From positions 124,001 to 188,000 of the forward strand of contig JAJEKB010020933.1 of NCBI GenBank assembly GCA_022393335.1: DNA of 64,000 bases. Direction: 5' to 3'. A model generated the notes under the pieces. The model worked only from the letters and a program-made list of their open reading frames with translations, was not told the DNA's origin and did no database searches. The stretch comes from Macrotrachela quadricornifera. Its lineage: Eukaryota > Rotifera > Eurotatoria > Philodinida > Philodinidae. The translations under genes were made by a program, and so were the position numbers. Below are positions 42,794-53,768 of the stretch, piece after piece (the stretch's first letter is position 1; every line of letters begins with the position of its first letter).

Positions 42794-44431
42794 ATGGCTG
42801 TTATTGAAACATTTCCTCGTGAACGATCGCTTTCATATCCTGTTTATAAAGTATATCGACGTCGATTCTATGTGCTGTTTGTATTCGCTTTTCTTGCTTT
42901 CAATCAATGTTTGTTTATGTTAACATTTTCTCCAATATACGAAAGTACAAAAGAACATTATGATATCAGTGATTCTGTAGTCGATCTTCTTTTGGCTTGG
43001 GGACCCATTTTTTTTGTTATTTGTTTACCATTAGCCTATATTTTATTGAATAGACGCAATGGACTCCGGTATTGTGTGCTCGTAATGGCTACTCTCGAAT
43101 TGGCGGCGACACTTATTCGTATAATTCCTTCGATTATCATGACCGTCTCACATAAAAATGAGGCATCAGCCTCACATGAAAATGGGACATCAACCTCATA
43201 TAAAAATGGGACATCAATAGCTTTACCATTTTTACATATTGGACAAATTCTGAATGCTGCTTGTGGTCCCTTAGCTATGGCACCCGTATCTCAACTTTCA
43301 TCTTTATGGTTCAATACAAACGAACGAACACGTGCAACCACAGTGGCCATAATGGCTTTTAATGTGGGTTCGACTAGTGGTTTTCTTTTAGGACCAGCAG
43401 TTGCTCATACACCTGATCGTGTCCCTAATCTTCTCTATGTCCATGTAGGATTTGCATTATGTGCATGTATTTTAGCATTTATTTATTTTCCTGGACAACC
43501 ACCAACCCCTCCATCACCAGCTGCTGAATTACTCATGCTTCGTCCAGGTGGTGAAAAAGATGCCAAATCGTGGCGATCTCATTTAACTATTCTTTGGCAA
43601 TGTTTCACAACACGTTCATTTGTTCTTCTTGTAATAGCTGGTGGATTGATTGGTGGTACATACGCAGCATGGATTAGTTTATTCGATGCAATTCTTGGTC
43701 CAGAAGGTTATTCCGAAAAGCAAACAGGTTAAAAAATAATATCAAAATGATTGTTATATTTCTTTAGCTTCGATACACTTTTAGGTTGGTTCGGTTTTAC
43801 AACATCTACAGCTGAAATAATCGGTGGTTTAATTTTTGCTTACATGGCTGATATGCCTCGTTTTAATCGTTCATTCAAAGTGCTCATTCTCGTATCATTT
43901 ATTTTTTATTTTCTTTCACTTGTTTGGTTTAATTTATCTATTCACACGGTTTTCTACAAAAAGTCACCTCTCCCATCAAAACCTATTACTATTGCTTTTT
44001 CTATCGCAATTGCTGGTTTTTTTCAAGGTGCTGCATCACCATTGACTTATGAAAGTCTAGCTGAAATAATGTACCCTTTGCCAGAATCACTATCGGCATC
44101 AATTCTTGTTGAATTTATCAATGTAACTTCATTAATTCTTATTTTAATCGCACCCAAGGGACCTGAAATAGTCAATTTGTGCATATTAATTATAATTGCT
44201 GTGTGTATTATTTTGGTCTCAATAACTCGATTTATTTATAAGAGACGGGATGCTGATAGAACTAAACGAATTACTTTAGTTGCAGTGGATGATGAGCCTG
44301 TACATGACTTGACTGCGATGAATAATACTTTAAGTTTACCCAAAAGTGATTCCACTACCGATGCAATTCAAATGGATTCCATTCCTGATTATTCATTTAC
44401 GAATCCGATGATGAATATATCCGATGCCTAA
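42794..44431 (+). CDS. SLC49-family transporter (FLVCR/DIRC2-like)
   Basis: Two exons, 42794-43727 and 43785-44431, with a 57-bp GT...TTTTAG intron in phase 1, encode a 526-aa major-facilitator protein with about 12 membrane segments. The SLC49 pattern is visible in SVVDLLLAWGPIFFVICLPL, IGQILNAACGPLAMAPVSQL followed by WFNTNERTRATTVA, and GFLLGPA, closest in feel to SLC49A4. Relatives move haem, choline or pyridoxine; the substrate here cannot be told. Between helices 3 and 4 the outer loop holds three tandem 24-bp units (HKNEASAS, HENGTSTS, YKNGTSIA) that create two N-glycosylation sequons. Plasma or lysosomal membrane location is expected. Confidence 0.88.
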
Positions 44432-44465
44432 TCGTTCTTCATATCGAAAAATCTTATTCGGAAAA

Positions 44466-44471
44466 AATAAA
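44466..44471 (+). terminator. Polyadenylation signal of the SLC49 gene
   Basis: AATAAA lies 35 bp past the stop and is followed within 15 bp by a T-rich tract. Confidence 0.6.
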
Positions 44472-46716
44472 GCTATTATTTTTTTTGTTGAAGGACAATT
44501 ATGTGTTAAAATAATTTTTTTCAAGCTGACTAATTTCCATTTCAATTAATCGATTTTTATTATTGCTGCTAATGAAAATGAATAGCATTTTCGACTAGAA
44601 AAATATTTATCATAGAACAACATATATTTCCATCTTTATTTAACTTTTCTATCATCAAGAGTTGAATAAATTTTGTGAAACTCACATCGTTTCGAAGACA
44701 ATGGTCAATATAAATTTTAAGTGGAGGTGCTGCACTTTCTTCTCTCTTAGAGACTTTTCTGGGCAACCGAGGTCAATGATCATTTACTCAAGGGAGACAA
44801 TGCTGGCACCCGACATCCTGGCACCTCGACACCCAATCAGCACCTTGTGGTGAAATTTAAAGAACAAAATCAAGACGTCATGTTTTACCACAAGATGCTG
44901 AGGTACCAGGGTGTTGGGTGCCACCACTTTCCCCCTTGCATTTAGTGCAAAGTCCCATCCATTTATAGACGAGTTTCCAATACAGACATCCAAAGTTATA
45001 GACAGACTCTTCTTAGAGACACACACTATTACAGGCAGACTCCTCTTTAGAAAAGCTGTGAGATCATCCAGACCTAGATCTGCGTCCGAATTTAAATCTT
45101 TTTCCTTCAAGCTCTGGTCCACACTGTACATTTTTCGACTTCTCTTGAATCTATATTGAATGCAGAATGATGACTTTCGGATATTTCGTCATTTGAACTT
45201 CGTGGTAGGTTTGTTCTTGGATTCTAACTTCTTGTTTTTCTACAAATCGTCGGTGGAATACCAGCGAAACTAATTAACTTCTTTACATAACTTTTGATGA
45301 ATTAAAATAAAAGGATATTTTACATGGTTTTCTTAAATTTAGAAGAAACCAATAAAAAATGCAATGCTTTTAAAGGCTTGTACAGACTAATATTTATGAA
45401 TATTCTTCATTACTATTATGGAAATCTTTTATGCTTATTTCAACAAAAAATATGTCAGAGAAAAAAGACTTCGATATTTGATTTTACTGTAACAGTAAGT
45501 AGCAAAATAAAATATGCTATTATTTGTGAAGAAATTTCGTAGAAGATTCTAAACAATATAACTATAAGTATTACGAGTTCTTTTCACTATCTGTCCATTT
45601 TCTTCGTATAATAGATAACACAATTTTCTGCCCAGTCGATTAATAAATTGATCGGATGAAGAGAATTTTTTTACTGAATAATACAATTAGATAGCACATA
45701 CATTAATCAACAAGAAAAATTTGTTTAAAGTGTTGAATAACTCAGCTGAATTTTTATGTATAATATTCCTGAAAAAAGTGATGACCAAGGTTAATTCATT
45801 CTTCATCAAGAACCTCTATGCTTCCCTTCTGTCATTTGTGTAGGGTATTAATGAGCTCCATGCCAGTATCCAAAAACAAAATGAACCATCTTTGAAAAGA
45901 AGATGTCTCCTAATGCTAGGAATAGTAGTTTGAAAGAATGAATAAGTGAATCAGTTGGACCGAGATGAGATGGGAACAGAATACAACATATTTTGAGAAA
46001 AATTTTCGACATTCAGATTTGGCGTAACGAATTTGGATTTAATAACGAATATATCAAATTTTCTTCAAGTAAATATTTAATTGCAGCATAAACAAAGCTG
46101 TACTCAAATCCAAACCTAATTAAAATCTCACATGTGCAAAAATCGAAATTGAAATCCAATCCAAAATAGCATTTAACAAATCCCAAACTTTTAAGATTGT
46201 TTCACCTCCATGTTGAAATGGATTATCTCATTCCACATAGAACCCTGTTCTGTATTAATTATGCTATATTCTTTTAAAATTTTAGTCTGAAACTTTTGTT
46301 GCAATCACAAGCCAGAAATTGTTTTTCCTATTATCACGATTTGATTAAAGTTACACTACAGAATTTAATTATAGTACATCTTTAGTTTTCACTATAGTTG
46401 ATTGGAATTTAGTTTTAAATTGAAAATCGAAAATAAAATTCAATCAATTATAAATATGTGCATCGAATTATTTTTAATTATGCAACTTTAATATTAGTGC
46501 AAATGAGTCTCCTAAAAACTGACTTTGACTACTTATTACTGTATTTCAATAAAGTTCATAATGAGCTAATGTTTTTGAATTACAATCTACTTATAATTTG
46601 ACTTCAAGGAATTATTCTTCTGATTTTATGTTAATTTTTGTATATGTAAGTTTACTCAAATGAAGCAACATGGGAGTCAGCACACCAATATTGAAATCCA
46701 ATTGATTGATTCCAGT
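44472..46716. other. Intergenic with one hairpin
   Basis: GGCACCCGACATCCTGGCAC (from about 44805) is matched in inverted, interrupted form by the complement ending GGTGTTGGGTGCC (about 44922), a hairpin of about 120 bp. ORFs on both strands here (44569-45159) are products of this symmetry. TTATAGACAGACTC-type sequence at 44985-45055 resembles the MITE interior at 38.36 kb. The rest, to 46.7 kb, is AT-rich with no gene. Confidence 0.5.
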
Positions 46717-48339
46717 TAGGGGTGGCACTTTCACTTTCTTTTACTTTCTAAAAGGAAAGAAAAGGAAAGTAAAACCTTTCCTTTCTCAAAAGAAAGGAAA
46801 GTAAAAACTTTCCTTTCCTAAAAGAAAGGAAAGTTGAAAGAAAGTTTACTTTCCTTTCCGCAAAAGAAAGGAAAGCAAAGTGAAACCTTAAGTTCTCAAG
46901 TTCTGTATTATGGAGAGTATCTTTAGGTCCTCAAACCCTATATTTTAGGAGTACCCTTAGGTCCTCAAGTCTTATATTATACGAGAAGGCATACACCGAG
47001 CCGGAGCTTCCCGGGCTCGGTCATTTCCAGGCTTGCTCGTTCCCAGTACTGGGATTCCCAGGAACTGAAGTCCTATACTATAAGGGTATCCTTAGTTCCT
47101 CAACTCCTATACAATAAGGGTACCCTAAGGTCCTCATCTGCTATACTATGGGGGTACTCTTGGATCCTCATCTACTATACTATGAGAGTACTGTTAGGTC
47201 CTCAGCTTAGCTATGGTACCATACATTTATTTTACTAGTAACTAAGTACCTATCGTAAAATGCTGGTCGCTGCGTCAGCTTTTATATTAGTCGAAAGCTC
47301 ACCCAATCAGCTTGCAGGAACTTGAAACTCCCTTATTTCATGGATAACTGTGGAAGATTCTATGAGGACTTTTGTAGAGCACCCTTGATAACCTCAAATT
47401 GGCCCGAATAACCATATGTTCCGTCTTTATCTTCATGGGGAAAACCGCCTCGAAATCTGATTGGCTGAAAAATTTTCGCAACAGCCAATCAGCTTGCAGG
47501 AAATTGAAACTCGCTTATTTTATAGGTAACCATAGAAGATTCTATGAGGACCTTTGTAGAGCACCCTTGATAACCTCAAATTGGTCCAAACAACCCCATG
47601 TTCCGTCTTTATCTTGATGGAGAAAAACCGCCTCGAAATCTGATTAACTGAAACTCTGTTATAACAGCCAATCAGATTTCGAGGCGGTTTTTCCTCATGA
47701 AGATAAAGACGGAACATAGGGTTATTCGGGCCAATTTGAGGTTATCAACGGTGCTCTACAAAAGTCCTCATAGAATCTTCTATGGTTACCCATAAAATAA
47801 GCGAGTTTCAATTTCCTGCAAGCTGATTGGCCCGTTTTGTAGCTAATATAAAAGCAGACGCAACGACCAGAGATTTACGATAGGTACTTAGTTACTAGTA
47901 AATTACATATAAGATGCCATTCCTAAGTTGAGGATCCAAGGTTAGCCCTATAGTATAGTTGATGAGGACCGAAGGGTACCCCTATAGTATAGTAGATGAG
48001 GACCGAAGGGTACCCCTTTAGTGTAGCAGTTGAGAACCCAAGATTACCCCTATAGCATAGTAGTTGACGACGGAAGGGTACCTCTATAGTATAGCAGATG
48101 AAGACCTAAGGGTACCATTATATTACAGTAGTTGAGGACCCAAGGGTACCGCTATAATATAAGGCATGAGGACCCATAGGTACTCTCATTATATAAAACT
48201 TGCAGATTTAAAGGTTTCACTTTCCTTTCCTTTCTTTTTTAGAAAGGAAAGTAAACTTTTTTTCAACTTTCCTTTCTTTTAGGAAAGGAAAGTTTCTACT
48301 TTCCTTTTTTTAGGAAAGGAAAGGAAAGTGCCACCCCTA
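46717..48339. mobile_element. Large palindromic hAT-like element built of minisatellite
   Basis: Both ends read TAGGGGTGGCACTTTC inward, followed by AAAGGAAAGT-rich blocks about 170 bp long. Inside each end is a run of degenerate 33-40-bp units (AGGTCCTCA...CTATACTATA...GGGTACCC), on opposite strands in the two halves, then TTTACTAGTAACTAAGTACC and its complement, then the central 182-bp repeats. The 1.6-kb element is thus one imperfect palindrome. The ends are hAT-like, but I see no matching 8-bp duplication. A hairpin patch (CCGAGCCGGAGCTTCCCGGG) at about 46997 breaks the left array. No transposase. Confidence 0.8.
47303..47831. repeat. Three copies of a ~170-bp unit, two direct and one inverted
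   Basis: The unit runs from CCAATCAGCTTGCAGGAA to CCGCCTCGAAATCTGATT. Copies begin at 47303 and 47485 (direct, period 182 bp). A third, reversed, spans 47666-47831. Short ORFs at 47399-47717 are shadows of it. Confidence 0.8.
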
Positions 48340-48373
48340 TTCGTTATTCTCTCGTGCATCAATGAATTAGATT

Positions 48374-48768
48374 ATGACTAAGGAAGTTCCTTCACCAAAT
48401 TATCATTCTTCATATTCTGTACTCTGTTGGATTTATCTAGTATTAAAATTAAATTCATATTGCATTACAGTTGAAATTATTCAACTTTCAAATGAGAAAG
48501 ATAATGAAGCAGTGAATACAGTACGCACATTTGTATAAAGGAAGTAATAAATCAAGCACACAATTTCAGTATTTCTCTATTTGTTAAATATTCGTTTTTG
48601 TTTCTTTAATTTATTTCCTTTATCATCCAGCAAAATCGTTCACTTCAAGTAACAAATATTGATTTACTAATAGAAGTTGATCGACAAATAAAAGATAAAC
48701 AAAGACGGATAATGCAATCACATAGTGAATTGAAAAATGGTTCATGTTCAATCACAATTACTCATTAG
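48374..48768 (+). CDS. Small hypothetical protein
   Basis: Two exons, 48374-48532 and 48631-48768, joined by a 98-bp GT...CATCCAG intron in phase 0, encode 98 aa. The C-terminal half is charged and helical (NIDLLIEVDRQIKDKQRRIM) with host codon usage; the first 30 residues are less convincing, and a real first exon may lie elsewhere or have been displaced by the adjoining transposons. No family recognised. Confidence 0.35.
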
Positions 48769-48789
48769 ATACAAATCTTTAATAGCTAA

Positions 48790-49544
48790 CAGCACTGGAC
48801 ACGGAACTTTCTTTTGGAACCTTTACCATAGTTCCGGAACTATTGAAACTATTTTTTTCTTCGCTTCAATAAGGTGAGAATGAGGGAGGGTGAGGGTGTG
48901 AGGGTGAGATTTAAGATAGTTTCCGTTCATAAGATAATTCCGTTAGGAAACTTTTCATTTATTATATATACTTACATTATCTATTATGATATTTAAGATA
49001 GTTTCCTTTGATGAGATAGTTCCGTTGGGGAACGTTTTATTTACTATATTCTCTTTCTCGTAGAGAAGAGTCTTGCAAACATAAATTGTCTGCTTGATTG
49101 CTTGCTTGTATGTCCGCACAAGGTCAAAAAAAATTTTATTAATATTTTCTATAAAACTTAACCAAAGGGTAATCGGGGTCGAGGAACTCGAATCTGATGT
49201 TAGTTTTTCAAAATTATTTTTGGATTCATTTTTTTACACAAAGGGTCACTTTTTTTACAAAAAAAATTTTTATGAGGGTTGACCAAAGGGTAATCGAGGT
49301 CAAGGAATTCGAATCTGATGTTAGTTTTTTAAAATTTTATAAATGAATAGCTTGACAGTAATTTAGAAACACGATTTCTACGAGAAAGAGCTGAGCGAGT
49401 CTTCAGACGAGTGTTACTTGCATAGTTAGACTATTATTATAATATTTAAGATAGTTTCTTTTCATAAATGGCTGTTACTGAAAAGTTTCAATAGTTCCGG
49501 AACTATGGTAAAGGTTCCAAAAGTTAGGTCCGTGGCCAGCCCTC
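48790..49544. mobile_element. hAT-type MITE
   Basis: Perfect 8-bp duplications ATAGCTAA (48782-48789, 49545-49552) flank inverted ends CAGCACTGGACACGGA and GAGGGCTGGCCACGGA. The terminal repeat continues through TTTTGGAACCTTTACCATAG and GTTCCGGAACTATTGAAACT. The interior contains direct repeats: ATTTAAGATAGTTTC (three copies) and GACCAAAGGGTAATCG-type blocks (two copies, about 49160 and 49280). Confidence 0.88.
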
Positions 49545-49552
49545 ATAGCTAA

Positions 49553-50158
49553 TTATAATCATTTATTGATTTAATTTCTAGCTTACTGTTTCAATTTAAG
49601 AAAAACGAAACCAATTGTAAAGGTGGAACAACGAAATGTAATTTCGTTGTAACTAGATATCGTTCATACTGATGGTTTTCTTTCACATTACTTGAAAGGT
49701 TTTTTCATAAAAATATCTATCCATTGCGTAGAAAATGTAATCTAAAAAGACTCTTAAGAAACTGAGGTCACAAACTGATTCCTCCTACCCAAAAACCTTA
49801 GGTCAAACTTAATAAGAAACTCATTTTCTCGCTAAATAATTCTTATTTCAAGTGAAAAAATATTTTAAAGAAATTTTGCAAAACTGATGTTACCAATTGA
49901 TTCCTCGATCCTGAAAACCTTTGGTCAATGAATTCAGCTAATATTAACAGTTTCTCGTATCAATAAAATTCATGCTATTTTCCGATTGGCTTGAACAGAC
50001 AAACTTTATTAATTTTCAGCAACATATTTTCTCTGATATAACCCTTTCTTTCAGAAAAAGGAATAAAACATTCTTCACATATTTTAACGTACGTAAATCT
50101 AAAAACAACAAAGATAATCTTGAATAATTGAGCTATTTGATGATAATTATCTTTAATT
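49553..50158. other. Intergenic, AT-rich
   Basis: 3' flank of the GTPase gene. Two similar stretches (TGATTCCTCC...AAAACCTTAGGTCAA at about 49778 and TGATTCCTCG...AAAACCTTTGGTCAA at about 49899) form a loose 120-bp direct repeat. Confidence 0.5.
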
Positions 50159-53077
50159 TTAATTCAATGTTAATCTGTATGGTACCTGTATTTGATGTTG
50201 TTCAAAATAATTATATTTAACTTGTTTGATAATATTAATTTGTTTGTTGACTAATTCTATTTGTTTGACATTCTCGATTAACGAATAAATAGAAGTTAAA
50301 TCAATATCTTTTCGATTAGTTAAGAATTTTGTTCGAATTTGTTCATATTCATTTTTTAAATTAATAAGTTTATTACATAATAATGCATTAAAATTATTTG
50401 ATTTTATTTGTGTACAAATATAATTTTCTTCATTAATAATTCGATCGAGAACAAATAAGATTGGATCTATTTGATCTGATTCACAAAAAATCTGAGCAAA
50501 TCCTTGTATTGCATTCTTAATTCTAGTTAAAGTCGATTCCATTTCATCATTAGATTCAATATTTGAAAGTTCATAATCAAATGTATATTCAATTGGAATA
50601 TGATCTTTGAAATCACATTGACATTTATCACATTTATCTTGAAATATGTGAATATAATCAAGTATTATTCCGAAATGATAAATAAGTTCAGGAGAATGTT
50701 TACAATTATAACATATTGTAGAAAATTGAGGTGAAATTTTCGGATATAATTTAATTATTTTATTTGTTGATATTTTTTCTATTAAAATAAGATTTCGATA
50801 AATATTTCTTAATGTTTCTAAAATTGGACGAATCATTTGAATAATTTCAAATTGTGCATGTTTAATTGATTGCCATTGATTTTTAGAATAAGGTTCAAGT
50901 TTTGTACAAATATATTTAAACATCCGAATTGATTCTGGTAATGATTTTTTCCAACTTTGTTTATATTCTTCTTCTTGATAATCATCAAAACTAATTCCAT
51001 TTTTTAAAGCAATTAAATAACGAAATGATTCACTATCAAAACAAAATGTATTCAATTTTTGAAAAGGTATATCATCATTATAATTTGAACGAATCATTGA
51101 TTTAAGTAGAGGACCACTATTACCTGGTGCATAAAAAGTTGTTCGACAATTTGTAAAACAAAAAATAATATTATTTCGAATATTTTTACCCAAAAAATTG
51201 AATAAATTATTAAAATATAAACGAAAAACAATATTTAATCTTGCTTCATTTGGTTTAAGTAAAATACATATTGCATTTATATGTTCAAGATTATTAATAA
51301 ATGATAATATATTATGAATATTTTTATCATCTTGATCAAGACCACGTGTATCACCTATACCAGGTGTATCAATTAATCTTAATTTTTTATTATTATCAAT
51401 ATCAATAATATATGATCTACATTGTTGTGTAACTGATTGACCTGGATGATTATAATCTTCATTAGAATCATTATTACCATATTTAATAATATGTTCTTCA
51501 AAATTATCACCAGTTGTTATTAGAAATGAAACAGGCATTAAAATAATTGGTTTATTTAAACGAGCTTCATCAATATTTTTATATGCAAGATAATTAACTA
51601 ATGCATTAATTAATGTTGATTTTCCAACACCAGATTCACCAAGAAGAAGTACATTTATATAATTAATTGATGATTTATTTTCTAAATCTTTAGATGAAAT
51701 TATTTTGATTTCTGATAATTGAAATGAACAATATGAAAAATCAGCATAGATAAGTTGAAATTTAGAATTATTTTCATATTCTTTAATCCATTTTGATAAA
51801 TTTTCTTTATTTAAATTATCATTTGAACAGAAAATAAGCTTTTCTTGATCATTATTTTTTGGTAATTTTTTAAGAATATCACTTAGATCATCATTCATTT
51901 CGATATTTAATTGTTCTATATTAGAATAAATAATATTTTGTGTATTAAGATCTTTGATTAAGATTATTTTATTTTTCAATTCATTAGAAAAATTACTAAG
52001 ATATTCAATTTGATTTTGTAGATTTTTTGTATGTTCATTTGTTAAAAAATCAAGTATTTTTTGTTGTTGTTCTTTGCCACTTTGAATATTTATAATTAAA
52101 TTTTTAATAGATTCAATTTGATTTGAATACAATGTTTTTACTTTTGTAATTTGTTGTTGAAGTTTTTCAAATTGATTTTTCAATATTTCATTCATTTTAA
52201 AATCAATTGGTTTTATTATATGTGATAAAGAATGTAAATATACTTGCGATTCATCTATAATTTTTTCATTTATTGGAATATATTGAGCTTCTTCTGTAGG
52301 ATAAAATTCATAGAACCATTTTATTGGACGAAGTTCATATTCCAATGGATAATGAAAGATAGTATGTGATTTTATTTTAATTATTTCTTGACAAATATCT
52401 GTTAATTTCGTCATATTATTTAAATCTATTATATTAGAATAGATATTTGTCGAACGTATTTTATTGAGTAAATTAATTTGTTCTTTTGTAATGTTAAATG
52501 TATTTTTAATTAATTGTTCACATAGTCTTTTAAGTAAATAATCAAATTCAATTTCATAATCAGGCAATAATTGTAATACAATTATAATATGAATACCTGA
52601 TGTTATTTTAGAGATAATATGAGTTGCAATTATTTGAGGAACATTTGTTGGAATATATTTTCTAACTGTTTCACAGTCATTAGATATACTTTTTTCTTCA
52701 CTTGAATAATAATAATAAATAACTCGAGTATATTCATTTACAGGACATGGATAATCGATTAATGAACATAGTCCTATTGGTGATATGATATTTAAAATAA
52801 CACTTAACGATAATTCTTTATTGATATTGATTATATCGAGTAGATTGTTATTTTTTAATCTATCACCTTTTATAATATCACAACGAACGGGGTTTAATAA
52901 TATTTTTGAATTGAATTGTTTATTCATTGATAATTTTCCCACAATAGAATCCTTTCTTGTATCATAAAGAGAGCCAAGAACTGCAGATTGATCGAGAGCT
53001 GTACGATATATAAAATCATCATTTGATGAGTTTTGGGATATATTAGCTGAATTTAATGATGAATCTTGAATATTCAT
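50159..53077 (-). CDS. Large P-loop GTPase-domain protein
   Basis: Intron-free 972-aa ORF. The central G domain has GESGVGKST (G1, 480-488), DTPGIGDTRG (G3, 570-579) and FTNCR in the G4 position (about 641-645) in place of NKxD, so base recognition is unusual. This layout is that of the TRAFAC/AIG1-like G-domain proteins abundant in rotifers and fish, where the P-loop lies in the middle of a long protein. Residues 1-280 form an Asn/Ile-rich uncharacterised region, perhaps related to the N-terminal part of SNTX-type proteins (weak). Residues 295-390 are coiled coil (KNQFEKLQQQITKVK). A cysteine cluster at about 785-830 (CYNC, then CDKCQCDF) could bind zinc. The C-terminus is helical. Cytosolic, role unknown. 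Confidence 0.82.
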   Translation of the reverse strand: MNIQDSSLNSANISQNSSNDDFIYRTALDQSAVLGSLYDTRKDSIVGKLSMNKQFNSKILLNPVRCDIIKGDRLKNNNLLDIININKELSLSVILNIISPIGLCSLIDYPCPVNEYTRVIYYYYSSEEKSISNDCETVRKYIPTNVPQIIATHIISKITSGIHIIIVLQLLPDYEIEFDYLLKRLCEQLIKNTFNITKEQINLLNKIRSTNIYSNIIDLNNMTKLTDICQEIIKIKSHTIFHYPLEYELRPIKWFYEFYPTEEAQYIPINEKIIDESQVYLHSLSHIIKPIDFKMNEILKNQFEKLQQQITKVKTLYSNQIESIKNLIINIQSGKEQQQKILDFLTNEHTKNLQNQIEYLSNFSNELKNKIILIKDLNTQNIIYSNIEQLNIEMNDDLSDILKKLPKNNDQEKLIFCSNDNLNKENLSKWIKEYENNSKFQLIYADFSYCSFQLSEIKIISSKDLENKSSINYINVLLLGESGVGKSTLINALVNYLAYKNIDEARLNKPIILMPVSFLITTGDNFEEHIIKYGNNDSNEDYNHPGQSVTQQCRSYIIDIDNNKKLRLIDTPGIGDTRGLDQDDKNIHNILSFINNLEHINAICILLKPNEARLNIVFRLYFNNLFNFLGKNIRNNIIFCFTNCRTTFYAPGNSGPLLKSMIRSNYNDDIPFQKLNTFCFDSESFRYLIALKNGISFDDYQEEEYKQSWKKSLPESIRMFKYICTKLEPYSKNQWQSIKHAQFEIIQMIRPILETLRNIYRNLILIEKISTNKIIKLYPKISPQFSTICYNCKHSPELIYHFGIILDYIHIFQDKCDKCQCDFKDHIPIEYTFDYELSNIESNDEMESTLTRIKNAIQGFAQIFCESDQIDPILFVLDRIINEENYICTQIKSNNFNALLCNKLINLKNEYEQIRTKFLTNRKDIDLTSIYSLIENVKQIELVNKQINIIKQVKYNYFEQHQIQVPYRLTLN

Positions 53078-53768
53078 TGTAATTTCAAATCTACAAATAA
53101 AAAAAGAAGATTTATTCTGTATTTTAAAAGTTTTTTTTTCAAATGAATGTTAACAATAAATATGTCATAAAATCAATTTCGAAGACAGGAAAATGTTCTC
53201 TATTAAGAAGAGATACAAAAGTCGATATTATATTCCATTACTTTTTTATGATATGTTATTTTGGAATATTTGCATCTTACCTTGAGAATAATACGACGTG
53301 CGTCGTGTTGTTTTGGTGACTTTTTCTTCCAACATGTAGTTATTATAATATATATGAAATTCTTTTACGTCAAGAAAATAACAATAAAAACAATGAAAGA
53401 AAGAAAAAGAAAAAAGGTAAATTTAATATAAGATATATTATCAATGAAAAATATTGGCTCTGTCTTCATGTTGTTATGTGAAAATAATTTTAAAAGTATC
53501 TTGAGTTGAATATCAACACGTTATTATAATCTTACGATTTAATATTGATAAGTGAATTTTTTGATACACACTAAGTTGATACAAAATTTGTTAAGAATAT
53601 TATTGAAAGTGGTAATAATACATTCTTGAAAAAAAAGCTGTGTCGTGCAATTCTTGCAGGATTAAAAATGTGAAATACAATGTACCTATTACTTGACAAT
53701 TATTTTTTACTTTGTAGCATAAAACTTCAACAAGAAAGTACTCCAAAAATATTTTAACTAGACTTAGT
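53078..53768. other. Intergenic, AT-rich
   Basis: 5' flank of the GTPase gene. Nothing further recognised. Confidence 0.5.

Noticed and set aside
44569..45159. ORFs on both strands around 44.6-45.2 kb
   Set aside because: They arise from the local hairpin symmetry and GC-richer sequence; no domain and no splice logic.
46900..48200. CRISPR-like regular repeats
   Set aside because: Units are degenerate, lack unique spacers of constant length and form an inverted array in a eukaryotic transposon.
50159..53077. Naming the GTPase as a SNTX-type protein
   Set aside because: Only a weak impression from the N-terminal region; the G domain alone does not justify it.
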